Shown: piece by piece, positions 12,197 through 24,350 of the stretch
Layout: each line of letters starts with the position of its first letter
How positions within the stretch are numbered: the stretch's first letter is position 1
Assembly: GCA_028386065.3 (NCBI GenBank)
Contig: JAKUCV010003661.1
Coordinates: 16,048 to 80,047 of the forward strand
Direction of reading: 5' to 3'
Source: Turnera subulata
Lineage: Eukaryota > Streptophyta > Magnoliopsida > Malpighiales > Passifloraceae
Length of the DNA stretch: 64,000 bases
Made by a program: the position numbers and the translations under genes
The notes under the pieces: generated by a model
The model's database searches: none
What the model saw: only the letters and a program-made list of their open reading frames with translations
Told to the model about the DNA's origin: nothing

Positions 12197-13396
12197 CATT
12201 CATATATGAGTATTCTTTCTCATAAATACATTTGGGCGACAAGTTATCCGTATTTCAGTACTCTGCAATGCTGTTGTTTTGTTGATTCGAAGTTTTGGAA
12301 AGATAAGTTTCAAAAGGATGAGTTTTCACAAAGTGACATTTACAGCTTAGGCTGTGGGTTAAATATGTTTATAAGATGTAACTGTTGTTTTTGGAAAGTT
12401 TTATGATTTTGATGATGGAACGTTTTTAAAGATTTTATTATAAAGTCCAAACATGGTCGTTGCCCGGGAAGAATAGTGAGATACAGGGACCTTGAGAAGG
12501 CAAGAAGTCTATCTTGTTGTACCCGTGTATCGGAAGTTTTCGACGGAACAAGTAAGAGTTAATTATGGGTTTTGGTTTTTTTTATATATCTTTAAGTGGT
12601 GATATGATATTATATGACCTTGAGGAAGTGGGAAATGATGATTTTTGAGTACTGTTTTGATTATGACGTGATAAATTGATGACTTTTGGGGTACTGCTTT
12701 GTTTATGACGTGATAATTTGAGTTGAGGATTGGATTGATATTCTTGGAGAATTCTATGATTTTGGAGGTGGTGCAATTTTCTTTTTAAGAAATTGGTTGA
12801 GGATTTGAAGATTTTTTGATACTAAAGTTGTTTGTGATGTGATAACTTGATTGGAGGATTAGATTAATGATCATGAAATTCTTGATGTCAAAGGTGATTT
12901 ATTCTTTTTTTTAAAAAAAAAGAAGAAGTTTCGATGATTTGAGGATTTTGGTGATTCAATCTTTAAAAAGAGTTTGATGATCTGATGATTTAAGGGATTA
13001 TTTAAAGAGCTATAAACGAAGTTATGATCTTTGCTAGTTTTGGTGGATTTAGAAGACAAATATTATTTGATGGATGATTATGTTAGTAATAATTTTGGAG
13101 TTTTGATCGGCATGTTTTGGGAGAACTAATCAAAAAAAAAATATATATATATATATATATTGTTTGACGGATAATTATGTAATAAATTTTGAGGTGATGA
13201 TCGACATGGTTCGGGGGTTATAATCTAGAAAATTTATTTGAGAATTTAATTGTAATTCATGGGTGATAATTTGGAGTTCACATATTTGATGAATTGTGGA
13301 AGGAATGATGATCATGATAACTATATATGGAAGTTTCTGGGATTGTTGGATTATGGTGTGAATTTCGAGGACGAAATTCCTTTAAGGAGGGTAGAA

Positions 13397-16300
13397 TGTA
13401 ACGACCCAGGTAAAATTTTCTTGATTTTTACCAAGCTGTTTTGACTTTTACGGTGGTTAATAAAATTTTATCGCGGTTAATTAAAAATTTTACCAAACCG
13501 AGTCAATTTTCAATATTTTCACTATTATTTTTACAACTCTCAAAATTATCATTATTATTATTTTCCTAATCAACATTTATAACAATACTTTTATTACTAT
13601 TTTGGCCGGAAAATTCTTGTTGCAATAATTTACTAAATATAAGTTAAAAAGAATTTTCATCTTTTATTCCCATGATATTTAACAAATTAGTCTTTGGAAA
13701 ATTATTTTGAATTTTATAAAAGAATAACAGCTAAATTATGTTTATGTTTTTCAAAGATTAAGTTAAAACATTAAACACAAGGTTTAATACCGATACGCGT
13801 TTTGGAGAGTCTTTCGATAACCGAGCCTTGGTTTTTAATTCCGAGACTTGGACGACATTCAGGGGTATTAATCGGATTTTCCGAGCCCAAGTTGTACTTT
13901 CGGACTCGGGACGGAAATCCGGACCGGCCAATCGTGGCTTGCCACATCACCACTCTTCTCTCTTTTCTTTTCTCCTTTCTTTCCTCTCTTTTTCTTCCCT
14001 TCTTCCGCCGCCCCCGTTTTTTTACTTCCAGCCGGCCCTACCCCCACTTCCGTCTTTTCTTCCTTTTTCTTCCTTGTCCTTTCTCCCCTTTCATTCTTTT
14101 TATTTTCTCTTCCTCATCACCCGATTTCTCACGCCTTTCCTCTCTTTCTCTTTTTTTTTCTTTCTTTTCGATTTCCTTCTCTGCCTTTCTTCCCCCTCCT
14201 ACCCACCGCCGCAGTCACCAATTCCTTTTTCTTATCTTCCACAAGCATGCCACCACCTCTCCTCCCCATCAACCGTTGCGTTTAACCCCTGCAACTCTAG
14301 CCGTCGACCCTACACACCTACCCCTTCCTTTTCCTCTTCTCCTCTGCAATTCAACGACGCACCGCGCCGCCTCCTCTCCAGCAACTGAGACCCGTCTGCC
14401 TCCTCCCTTTCCCTTGTTACCGCAACGCGCCGCCTAACTCCACCACTTGCAGTCGCCTCCTCCTCTTCCCTGTAGCAGCAACACGAGCCGCCCATCGCTC
14501 CACCGCCGCCGAGTCTTCTTCAGCAATCACCGCTGCTGTCTCGCTCCCTCCACCAATCGCGGCCGCCGACCTCTGCAACTGGTCATCGCCGTGACTGTTG
14601 CCCTGGTCTCCTCCGATCTGCCGCTTGCTGTCGTCGTCGCTTGGGTGAGAACCAGGACGACCCTTGCCCCTTCCCTTCTGCCGTTTCTTTTCTTTTCTTT
14701 CTTCAAACCCGTTTGAACTAATCGGGTCTTGTGGTTGTGTTTTTGATTGTTGTGTGTTGGATGTTCTGTCGGTGTTGTTGTTGTCGTGGATTTGTGAATG
14801 GTTGCTGTCGGGATGGATGCGTGTGGTGTGATGTTGATGGTCTGGTTGGTGTTGATTGTTGTTGGTTGTGGGTGTGTTGCTGGCGATGAACAGTAGCTGG
14901 ACAGTAGCCGTGAACAAGTAATCTATGGAGTTCTTGGACCTGTGAACAGTGTATGGCCAGAATCCGGCGAGGTTCCGGTAGTCTCGGGAATTTTCCAGCG
15001 AGGCTTCCGGGACAGAATCCGTTGATAGTAAACCTTTGGGTAATTCCTTGGACTCGTTTTACACCTTGGCGCGGGTTTGGGCTCGATTTGCACAACGGAC
15101 TCGAAAACGGGTCGAAAGTGCGGAGGCCCATGTTCCCGTGACTTATACGCGTTTGACGGACCTAATAACGAAACCGATGGATGAGTAGTATATATACATA
15201 TTGACGAATTATATAATTAAGTGGTAAATGATTTAATTTACGGATTAAAAACGATATCATCTATTTGGATTTAATTATGTATTTATAAGTTTAATGAGTA
15301 TATATCTGAACGGAATTTACTTTATGGCCATAAGATGTTTTATTATTATACTTTTAGAATATTAATATGAACCGGACGTATGTTGTTTATTTTGTATTAT
15401 TGGTTTGATGTAATGTTATAAATTTATTATATTATCTTATTATCGGTTGTATTATTTTCAGCTAGTGATTTTACATTTATCTGCTATATTATTATGTATG
15501 AATTTCATTCTATTTAAATATTAAACATCTGTTATATTATTTAATGAGCTATAGTATTACTACTACTGTTAACTATACTTAAGTTTGCTAGTTATATAGG
15601 CACAAACGTATTTGGAAAAGATTATTTCTTTTGTAACATTACAATGCAACTATTTCCTACCATATGATCGGCTAAGTTTATTTATTATCAATGGTATTAT
15701 TTTCGTTAATTTAGTATCAATGGTATTGTTTTCATTTAACGGTTTTATTAACAGAATATTAATTTGAAGTATTATTTATCTAAGATTTTATTTTATTCAA
15801 GGTTATAATATTTCGACCACTGATTTTTGTTATTATTGGATATATAAATGTACAATTATAAATATTTACTTATACCGTCTTTCGACTATAGTGATTTCTT
15901 ACCGATGATGATATTTTCTATTTAATGGTATTACTATCAGGTATATTACCTATATGTCATTTTTACGTATTTACTGTTTTATAACCTTTTCTTATTAGAT
16001 GAATATGTATTTATTAATATTATTTGATCGAGGATAATTACCTTATGAAATATTATTTAGTATTGAATAGACCACGAGTATGGGTCATGATTCAATTTAT
16101 TTATTAAATATAATTTTCTATATATAATTTATATAACGTATTTGTGTATTTATGTATTTTCTTATCTTAAGCGACCTAAGGGCCGGGATATCGGCTTGGG
16201 TGCTCGGTTTCGATTTTTGATTTAATCAAGTACACTTGATATAACCGTTGGATTAAATTAATTACCACCAAGTCGGATGAACTGTTGGTAATAAGATAAT

Positions 16301-17449
16301 TATGGAGATTGTAAAATGAACAGATAAGCCGTCTAATAAGAGTTAAACCGGAATCATGCATAATCATTTTTGTTGTGCATTATAAGTGATTATTGTGTTC
16401 CTATATATACATATAGGATATCGAGGTTTGACCGGATAGCAGTTTCAGAGACACATCAGGTGAGGATGGATAACCTTTGATATATTGCACATAATACAGT
16501 GTTTGTTTCTCTGATAAATATTTGTTTGATTGAACTACTGAGATGATTATTGTTGGTTGTTTGTTTGCTATGATGTTGTTGTTGTTGATAAACTGTGTTA
16601 TTGGTTTGTGGATTTTGGGTTGAGATAAATGTTGAACTGATAATTGTGGATAATTGAGGAAAGGATAATGAGTATTGGAAATGGAATTGGAATTGAATTT
16701 GAGATGATGATTTAATTGTCACGTGGAAAGTAGTGGTACGACTAGATGGTTAGAGGCTAGTTCTGTGGTGTCATGGCCGGTTTGGTTTGGTTATTGGGGA
16801 TATTGATCCCGGATGATTTGGATATTGGGATGTTGATCCCGGATGATTTGGATATTGGGATGTTGATCCCGGATTGTTGTTATTGGGATGTTGATCCCGG
16901 ATTGTGTTTTGGCCTGGCATCCGGAATTAGTTAATAACCAGGTACGATCCTAGCTTGTCCAGTGACAGGGGCCCGGAAGATAAAATTTGGTAATAATAAT
17001 AAATATTCTTTTGGTCTTGGCTTAGTCGTATTTTGGTAGAATCTTTGAGTTGTCCTTGCCTGTATTTTCTTCGAAAGTATTATGGTTGCCTGCATATCTC
17101 TGTTTATCCTTGGTCGGAGAGCACTTCGGACTCACCCCTCGCCTGCGGGGTTTCATCCCGTAGGAAGAGTTGTTTGTGGTACAGGAACGTACGGGGCAGG
17201 CTGCTGTGTACCCTCGGGCAGGACTCGGATCCATTAATTTGCATTTGGAGTTTTGCATATGTTGTTTATAGGATTATAAATGCTTCCGCTCTGCTAATGT
17301 TGCTATTGAGATTCCCGAAGTCGGGTGTTATGATATTGACATTGGGCCGTTGGGCCGGATTTCTTGATGTATTTACTGTTTGTGCCACGTGTTGACACTG
17401 TTGTTTGGTAAATACTATATGTAGGGTAAATTTGGAACGGGGTGTTTCA
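13397..17449 (+). mobile_element. 3' LTR of the LARD-like element
   Basis: This 4053-bp LTR aligns along its whole length with 7978-12045, with scattered substitutions and small indels. Its palindrome array is at 16795-16908 and its hairpin motif near 17140-17170. Confidence 0.92.
16795..16908 (+). repeat. palindrome array, LARD 3' LTR
   Basis: Four units of GGGAT-GTTG-ATCCC type occur and are better preserved than in the 5' LTR. Confidence 0.8.
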
Positions 17450-17454
17450 GTAAA

Positions 17455-18535
17455 TATATGCTTTTCTAGAGCATAATAAAATTTGTGCTCTTTCGAAACT
17501 TAAATATATCTTCTTCAAGAGCATAGATAAACTTGTGGTCTTCTAGAGCATATTAATCTTTTTTTCATTTTTGAGATTGTACTATCGTATGTTACTTATG
17601 AATAATTTCCGTTTATTAAATACGGAATATGTCATTGCATTGTCTCCAAGACAAATGCCCGAGTCATTATTCTAGAAACGATAGTTTCATGTTTAAAAAA
17701 AAATTAGGAGTTATAACATGTTGTAAAATAAACATAAGTAAAAATAAAGTGTAATAAAATATAAGACATAATATATATTGGCTTGCACCTTCAGGGGAAG
17801 CAAAATAAGAACAATATCCAAACATCATGGTCATCATCTTTGAACAATTATTGTATTATCAATATTAGATTTGCCCTTCAGGGACACTTGATTACCTTTT
17901 ACTAGATGCCTTGCTATAAGGCCTGTTTGTGACTAATAGAATGTTCATAGCCATGACAAAAAATTATCATATACGATCGCATTCACTTCAGGAAATGGAG
18001 CAGAACCTGTTGAATGGAATTCATAATAATTTTTTTTTTATATTAATAGCTCTTCATTTCGTTCAGCCACAATGAGGCATGAAAGTAAATATAAAAAAAA
18101 GATTTCGTGAAATCTCCTTCACGATATTGCTGCTTCAGGAGCACATTTGATGTATGAAAAATGGAGCATCATTAATATTTTTCTCCATACAGTTTCATCT
18201 GAGAACTCATTCGAAATATTTGTGTAAAGATTTAAAATCTTGCAACCTCATATGCATATATTTGCAATAAAAAATTCTTTTTGGGAGAATATCCATCTTC
18301 TGGTGGTCATATAATATCCATCTTCTGGTGGTAATATTTTTCTTTAATTTTTTTTATCCAAAGATCTGCAGGATCTTTTGACAGTAAGACATCCAGTCTT
18401 TGCTTTATTTTTCTCTTTTATTATGTCTTCCAGACTATTAGCATTTAAATGTATTTCAGCATCTAATGCTCATGACAAATTTCTTCCAGAAATTTCAAGG
18501 GCCTTCAATTCAAGTTTTGTAATATTGATCATAAT
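17455..18535 (-). pseudogene. degenerate Copia gag
   Basis: This is the continuation of the Copia internal region right of the nested element. On the minus strand near 18360-18520, pieces resembling the start of plant Copia gag can be read, such as LDAEIHLNA and a DIIKEKNKAKT-like segment, but with stops between them. The rest is AT-rich and decayed. Confidence 0.6.
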
Positions 18536-18599
18536 AACAGTAATAATAAAAGATATAAGAATAAATATAAAACCATTATAACATAAAATATATAATATA

Positions 18600-19330
18600 T
18601 ATGCTTACACGATAAATCTTTCAGCAGTAATAATAGCATAATAATGGAGAATATATAATATACGCTTACTCGCTTACTTGATAAATCTTTCGGCATTATT
18701 AGTAGAATAATAATATAGAATACTTAACATATGTATATATATTTTTTTTCAAAACACCATAACTCAAACTTACCATATTTTCTCAAAATATTTTTTTTTC
18801 AGAATTAATTATGTTTCCAGCAAATTAATATATATAAATATATCCTTTTTTTTGTTAATTAAAAACCGGACTAGGCTATGAATAGTGAACCCATGCCCAA
18901 GTCCAGGTTCAATCTCCAACCCAGGTCCAAGAGCCCAAACCAAAACACAGTCGTGACCCGACCGTTTTAAACGGGTCGCTTGCAACCCGTCGCTCATCTT
19001 GGCGGGTTGCAGCGGCGGTGGCGCGAGAGGAGGAAAGAACAGGCGCGGCGACGAGCAGGACAGCAAGGCGGGCGATGCGTAGTCGCGGAGGAGGCTTGCT
19101 GCTGCGGCTGCTGGTGGTAGTCGTCGACAGCGGCGCGGGGAGAAACGGATCTGACGGGTTGCTCGTCGGGTCTTCGTGTCCTGGCGGCGCGTCGAGCGAC
19201 GGAAAAGGACGGAGGAAGCTTCGTCCGGTTGGCGACGACATGGGGAAGACGCCGTGTGGGCGGTGGCGTGCACGGCAGCGCGGAACCGTTTCGTGTGAAC
19301 AGTGCCAGGGGAGGAAGGTGACGGTTTTGG
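18600..19330 (-). mobile_element. fragment resembling the C/D-type gypsy LTR inside the Copia leader
   Basis: Around 18865-18890 the sequence CCGGACTAGGCTATGAATAG closely matches CCGGACTGGGCCATGAATAG of the C-type LTR at 36781. It is followed by the same order of parts: GCCCAA-like repeats, a GGGTCG-rich stretch, then a GC-rich block with many GGCG repeats. The fragment has no clear termini or target duplication, so it could be a partial insertion or a module shared by recombination. Overlapping frames (18809-19491) are products of GC-rich DNA and have no recognised domain. Confidence 0.45.
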
Positions 19331-19403
19331 TGTTTCCCTCCCCCCCTTTTTTTTTTCTTTTCTGCTCTGGTGCCTGCAAAATCACGCTCTGGGTAGAGTT
19401 TTT

Positions 19404-19416
19404 CGTGCTGATAACG
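19404..19416 (-). promoter_or_regulatory. Copia primer-binding site region
   Basis: On the minus strand CGTTATCAGCACG follows the 5' LTR directly. This resembles the primer sites of some plant Copia groups that pair with an internal part of initiator-Met tRNA. That assignment is from memory of the families and was not checked here. Confidence 0.5.
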
Positions 19417-19609
19417 TGTTATAAATTTTTCTTGTTAATGAAGAAGAGGAAGAAGGAGAAGAAGGAGAAAAATAAGAGCCATGAACCGTGATTTTTCATT
19501 CATTTAATCATACTGAATGAGCAGCATTTCTAGCTATATATAGACAAATTTTGTAGGCAGATGGCAGATAGGTAGGTGGAGCACATGACATTCACATTCT
19601 TTTATAACA
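19417..19609 (-). mobile_element. Copia 5' LTR
   Basis: This 193-bp LTR pairs with 4624-4809. It is followed at 19610-19614 by the second copy of the target duplication CTTGA. Confidence 0.92.
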
Positions 19610-19614
19610 CTTGA

Positions 19615-19940
19615 AATCAAGAGAGAATCCCATAATTAAGAAAAAGAGCACACAGGACAGGAGGGCACAGTGTCTTGGCATAAGCAAAGCATTTACTTCC
19701 TTTGGGAACCAGTAATTTTGTGATTCATGAATTGCATCGTCTGTTATTAATCTCCGGAGTCAGTCGTAAGCTATAGATGCGATCCAATCCAATACATGGA
19801 AATACAAAGTTTAGGAGATGCCTGGACTTAGCTTAGTTTAACTAGGAATACAGAAATCGTCACTACTCACTACCGAGCAGCAATAACAAAACTTTTGCGT
19901 GTTTACATTTCAGTACCGCACCATGCATCATCCTCCCTCA
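19615..19940. other. 3' flank of the MATE gene
   Basis: No repeat or frame was recognised. It probably contains the 3' untranslated region of the MATE gene, which is transcribed towards lower coordinates. The Copia insertion bounds it on the left. Confidence 0.5.
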
Positions 19941-22052
19941 TCATATGCTGGTCACCAGGGCCAACGACTCCTCGTTCGCTGCATTCTTCAACCGTTGAGC
20001 AGCCTTTTCAACCTGTACAAGAAGCAACAAAGAAATAAAAGCATTTCCTCAACATATATGCAATATACACTTCTCTGGAAATGCAATCAACTAGTGGTGG
20101 TTCACAAACCAAATAATTACCTCAGCATTCCAGTTCGTTCTTGCAGTAAGAACAATTAAAGTTACTGTTTGACAAAGAACTCCAACCACTAACCCCCACC
20201 AAATCCCCTGAATAGACCAAAAAAAAAAAAAAAGAAGTAATGATATTAATCATAATAATGCAATCGCATGGTTTGGGTTGCATCGAGACAAAGTAATAAG
20301 TGCCGAGTGATCATAAATTTTGTACATTACACAACGCCTCCTAGTGATAATTCCAGTTTTTCCAAGACATTAATCAACTCAAAAATCCTATTGTAGTTGA
20401 AAACGTGATGTTTTTTCGACCAAAAAAAAAAAACGTGATGTTTCACTCAATATAATGAAAGAAGCTTACTGCTGCTCCTAAATCTGTTTTGAAGCCCAGG
20501 ACACATGCAACTGGAAGCCCAATGAAATAATAAGTGGCCACATTCACATAGGCTACAACTGCTTGCCACCCACTCCCAATGGCCACACCTGAGGATCAAA
20601 TTTAAGAGGTAAATGAGTTTAATAGTAATTGACGGACAACAACCAAAACAAAAGAAAGAGTTCAATGCCTAGGTGAATATAACAATCCATAAACAATCCT
20701 TGCCTGAGAGTATAGGTTGAATCCCATTTAAGAAAACAGAGATGGCAAGCAGTGGAGTTAGATTAGAAACTTCCTGTATCACCTCCGAATCGTTGGTAAA
20801 CAATTTGCTTAATCCAACCCGAAATATCAAAACTATGGCACAAAATACTGTGCTAATAAGGATGCTCGTCGTGGTGACCACAAACACTGAGAATTTTGCC
20901 AACTTAGGATGACCTGCCCCTAGCTCATTACTAACTCGTACGCTGCAATTGCATCCATATGATTCCATATTAATATGGTATTATTCAAGGCAGAAAGGGG
21001 AGGGAGAAAAAAAAAATGCAAAAAAAAGAGGAAGAGATTTGAAAGTAAAATGATCATGAACACCAACCTGGCAGCTACGCTTATGCCCAACATAAATGTC
21101 ATGTCAATGTTCAGGTAGTTCATGCTACAAAAAAACCATATTTCATTATCACCCTTGCGTTAGAAATAATTATATACAGAAAAGGTGCAAGTGGATAATT
21201 GTGTGAAATAGGATCGAGAAATGGCATTAGTATATACCAAATGGAAATGGAATCTAGCGAGAGTGTTGGGTCAGGAAGGATTCCTGATATAAGTACCAGT
21301 CCCTGAGAGTACCATATCTCTAAGCTACACAGGAAAACACAGTCAAGGTCTTAAATGGAACGAAAATATGGGTCCATCCATCGAGTAACTTAAAACACAA
21401 TTGAAACTTCATATTCATCATAATAGAATTTTGGATTTTCACACCATAGCATCACAGCAGAGGCGAGGGTGAGCTTGAGAAAAGGCCAAATCCCAGTGAA
21501 AGCTTTGGTGGATAAGCCAGTCCAGGTTTGCTTACAGGATGGGCTTAGAACAGTGTAAATCATAGTTAAGATGAAAAGAAGCCACCAAGAGAGACTTATA
21601 GTTAGAGCTGCTCCAAGGAGCCCATAATCCAACACAAAAACAACGACCCATGTGAGGAGCGTGTGGAATAGGAGTACCCCGATAGCTATGTAAGCCAGTG
21701 GGTTCACAATGTTCTGGGCTTGAAGGAAACGTTGCAAAGGGAGGTTTAAGGCAAATGCATATAGCTGGGGGATCAAACCACGAGCAAAGATTTGGCCCGT
21801 TGCTGCTATATCATCTGATTGTCCTATAGCCCGGAGTGCTGGGCCCGAAAACCAGTAAAGGAAGGAGAGGAGGAAGGCGGCTCCTAGCTGCAATACCATT
21901 GCTCTTTGGCAAAGGATCCCCATTGCTGAGTATCTCTTCGCTCCATATGCTTGGCCGCACACGGTTTGCACAGCACTAGACATTCCAATCTGTTTTATCA
22001 ACATGCAAGAAAATAATAATAACAATAAAGCAAGCTTAGTAAGCGTGATTCT

Positions 22053-22110
<58 letters not shown>

Positions 22111-22472
22111 TGGACTAGTAGTATAGCATGCACATTTGTTAAATTAGGACACACCATAATTCCATAAGCAAGCCCTTGAATCCCAACGTTTGCAATGGAT
22201 GCACCAGCAAGCTCTAGTGCGCTCAAATGCCCAGCAAACATGAGGGTCACAAAGCTAAGCATGAAATTGAGCACAGAAACAGCTACAGATGCCCAGGAGA
22301 GCAGCCATAGTAGCCTAGATTCCCATGCCACTAGGCGGGGCCAAAACCTGGCTGCAACCGGCCGGGTATATTCCAAGAATTCTTCTATGGCATTGGATGG
22401 CAGTTCCTCAAGTCGTGAACCCGAGTGAAGCCCTTCCACCAATGGCCTGCTGCTCTCCTCTACCGACCCCAT
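19941..22472 (-). CDS. MATE-family multidrug and toxin extrusion transporter (DETOXIFICATION type)
   Basis: This is a membrane antiporter of the MATE family. Family members export organic cations, flavonoids or other metabolites across the plasma membrane or tonoplast, but the substrate cannot be told here. Eight exons join in frame: 22472-22155, 21989-21445, 21324-21238, 21124-21068, 20942-20704, 20588-20470, 20207-20121 and 20012-19941. They total 1524 bp (507 aa plus stop), the usual family length. Visible family motifs are VCGQAYGAKRYSAMG in exon 2, RVSNELGAGHP and LNGIQPILSG in exon 5, and GIWWGLVVG in exon 7. A hydrophilic N-terminus of about 45 residues precedes the hydrophobic segments. 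Intron 5 appears to use a GC donor (20703-20702). All other introns are GT-AG. Intron 1 carries a TA microsatellite. No frameshift or premature stop was found, so the gene looks functional. Confidence 0.93.
22056..22106. repeat. TA microsatellite in intron 1 of the MATE gene
   Basis: About 25 uninterrupted TA units lie in intron 1 (21990-22154). The tract is likely to vary in length between individuals. Confidence 0.95.
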
Positions 22473-22585
22473 TCTAGCTAGTGTATAGAGCTGCAGGCAA
22501 CAAAACTACTCAAGATTTGTAGTTTCTACTTGATTTTTGTGGGTGGGTATTCAACTAGGTAGCAGAAGAAGAAGTTGTCACTTCC

Positions 22586-22600
22586 AGTTTATATATATAC
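22586..22600 (-). promoter_or_regulatory. candidate TATA box of the MATE gene
   Basis: On the minus strand TATATATATAAAC lies about 115-125 bp upstream of the start codon, a normal distance for a TATA box with a short 5' leader. It is the only strong TATA-like element in the first 250 bp upstream. Confidence 0.5.
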
Positions 22601-24059
22601 ACCTCCAAATCAGCTCACATAAATCTGTGCACTTTTGCTAGAATAAAAGAAAACGGGGAATTCAACTAACATTCCACCGGCTAACAAAAGGACCACCAGC
22701 TGGAACATTCCACATCAACCCATGTTTTTACTTATGAAAGTTAGAGAGACCGTTAGGTGCAGCGAACAGCGGTAAACTCTTCCTTTTTCTTTTCCTTTTC
22801 TACGAGAAGAAGGCAGGAAACTTACTGCGAAACAGCAAGGTTTTATGTCCTTTCTCAGTTCATTTATTAAAACCATCAGAATGTAATAACTTGGGTATAC
22901 TGCCATATGTGGGATTAACATTTATTATTGTCTAGCCACTCTTCAACCAAAGCAGATTAATAATGTCTGTCTGAAAATCTGTTCCTCCCTAGTACTACTT
23001 GTTACCAGGAGAGACTGCCCGATGCTTTTACTTCCTATGCCGTTTCACAACCATAAAGTCCTCAACGTGACTAATCTTGGTTGGTCAGCCTAATCCTCAA
23101 TCTACTCATTTATTCATCAAATTGATTAGTTCATCACATCACTTTGACGACTTTTTTTTTCCAACACATCACTTGACACTGTGTTCCCTTGTCAGGAAAT
23201 GTTCTAAAGCAGATTTCCATGCACTCTTCACCCCGATTCTTCACAGAAGTTCACAATTTATCCCAAACTAAAAGGAAAATATCTCCACACATACTTCTCT
23301 TTTGTTTAATATCCAACCTAATTAATCTAGATCCGACTTAAGCTATGGTGGGTGAGTCTCCCCATTAGAGAATTTTCTTTTAAATCTTGCTTCATTTTTT
23401 TTTGCAGTGGTAAAGAAATATATTAAGTTTAAATGCTCAACAATTGTTAGAGCTCACACCAAAGACGACACTAATACTAAGATATCAGTCATAAAAGCAT
23501 ATGCCCGTAGAATTGTAACTGAAATATAAAAGCTCTTAATAAAAGGCAAGAAATGCAATAGAAATAGATTTTTATCTAGTTGGGTCTCGTAAATAGCACT
23601 GCATCTATCAATTGCTCCACAGAACCAAACAATCCCGATTTGGCAGGACTAATTGTGCTAGCAACATCATGTTGATGTTGTTGTGGTTTGCCAGGTTGCA
23701 CTAGCAAATAATTTGGTTCACTCCAAAAAAGGGATAAATATATTTTACCTAATCTCATTTTAAAAATAAATTGGTAAAAAACCATAATTTACCACCTCAT
23801 CTTTATTATTTCATGATTGTACTACCTTGAATTAAATCTTTTCAAAATTATTTCTTAATTAAATATTTTAAAAAAATGAAAAGAAAAACACCCTCACATC
23901 CCTTCCTCCAGACTCAAAATATTTTTCTAATTTTCTTTTAGGAATATCTCATCTTCACCAACACCCCCACCGCCTCCCCCTCCTCCTCCTCCTGTAGAAA
24001 CTCACAAAAAAATAGGAAAGCTCAGATACAATCATGAGCCTTGGTCTCTTATATTTATA
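22601..24059. other. intergenic region upstream of the MATE gene
   Basis: Presumed promoter and spacer. Frames here (22715-22921, 23077-23271 and 23576-23785) are short, lack domains and are not supported. A CTCCTCCTC run lies near 23970-23990. No transposon ends were recognised. Confidence 0.5.
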
Positions 24060-24350
24060 CTAGCTCACTTTCCGTAGGTTCTACGGATTTGTATATTAAT
24101 TAATTTTTTAAAAAGTAATTGAATAATAATTATTTTTAGGTATTTGATATATAATATACTCAAATATATTTTTAAAAAAATTTGTGCATAATTTTTTCCC
24201 AAAATATATAATTTTTTGTTTTTTAATATAAATCAAGAAAATAAATAAAAAATATTATTATACATAAAAAAATTTAAAATATAAAATAAAACATAAATCA
24301 TAAAAATAAATAAATAAACTATTTAATAAAATAAAGAAAGAAAGAATAAG
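24060..24350 (-). mobile_element. possible Helitron 3' end
   Basis: On the minus strand the hairpin CCGTAG-AAC-CTACGG is followed by AAAGTGAG and then CTAG, with T as the next base. A short hairpin about ten bases before CTRR and insertion next to T are hallmarks of Helitron 3' termini. The AT-rich DNA to the right (24070-24350) would be its body. The matching TC 5' end was not found, and element D begins at 24351. Confidence 0.35.

Larger units (their letters stand above)
12046..13396 (+). mobile_element. noncoding internal region of the LARD-like element
   Basis: The region opens with the primer-site-like TGGTAGCGGAGC (12049-12060) and ends with a purine-rich tract AAGGAGGGTAGAA just before 13397. 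Between them is AT-rich DNA with a run of TA repeats near 13140-13160 and no domain-bearing frame. Confidence 0.88.
7978..17449 (+). mobile_element. non-autonomous Ty3-type element with about 4-kb LTRs (LARD-like)
   Basis: Two long direct repeats (7978-12045 and 13397-17449) start TGTAAC and end GTGTTTCA. The target duplication GTAAA lies at 7973-7977 and 17450-17454. Between them are only 1351 bp with a primer-binding site, a vestige of the gag start and a polypurine tract, but no gag or pol. LTRs of about 4 kb with no coding internal region match the definition of a large retrotransposon derivative. Its termini match Tekay/Del chromoviruses: GGTAGCGGAGC after the 5' LTR, and GAGGACGAAATTC plus a purine tract before the 3' LTR. 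Mobilisation in trans by an autonomous chromovirus is therefore likely. Confidence 0.92.
4624..19609 (-). mobile_element. Ty1/Copia LTR retrotransposon, degenerate, split by a nested element
   Basis: Short LTRs (4624-4809 and 19417-19609) both start TGTTATAAAT and end TTTATAACA. The 5-bp direct repeat CTTGA flanks them at 4619-4623 and 19610-19614. Reading on the minus strand, the right LTR is the 5' one. It is followed by a primer-site-like sequence, degenerate gag, degenerate pol, and a polypurine tract abutting the left LTR. The internal region is interrupted by the 7978-17449 element, so the original Copia was about 5.5 kb. It lies roughly 330 bp from the MATE stop codon. Confidence 0.92.

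Noticed and set aside
18809..19491. Frames of about 155 codons in the GC-rich block near the Copia 5' LTR
   Set aside because: Three overlapping frames on both strands with no recognised domain. GC-rich DNA lacks stops by chance, and the block resembles an LTR module.
23576..23785. A 69-codon minus-strand frame upstream of the MATE gene
   Set aside because: No domain, no homologous copy in the window and no supporting promoter.
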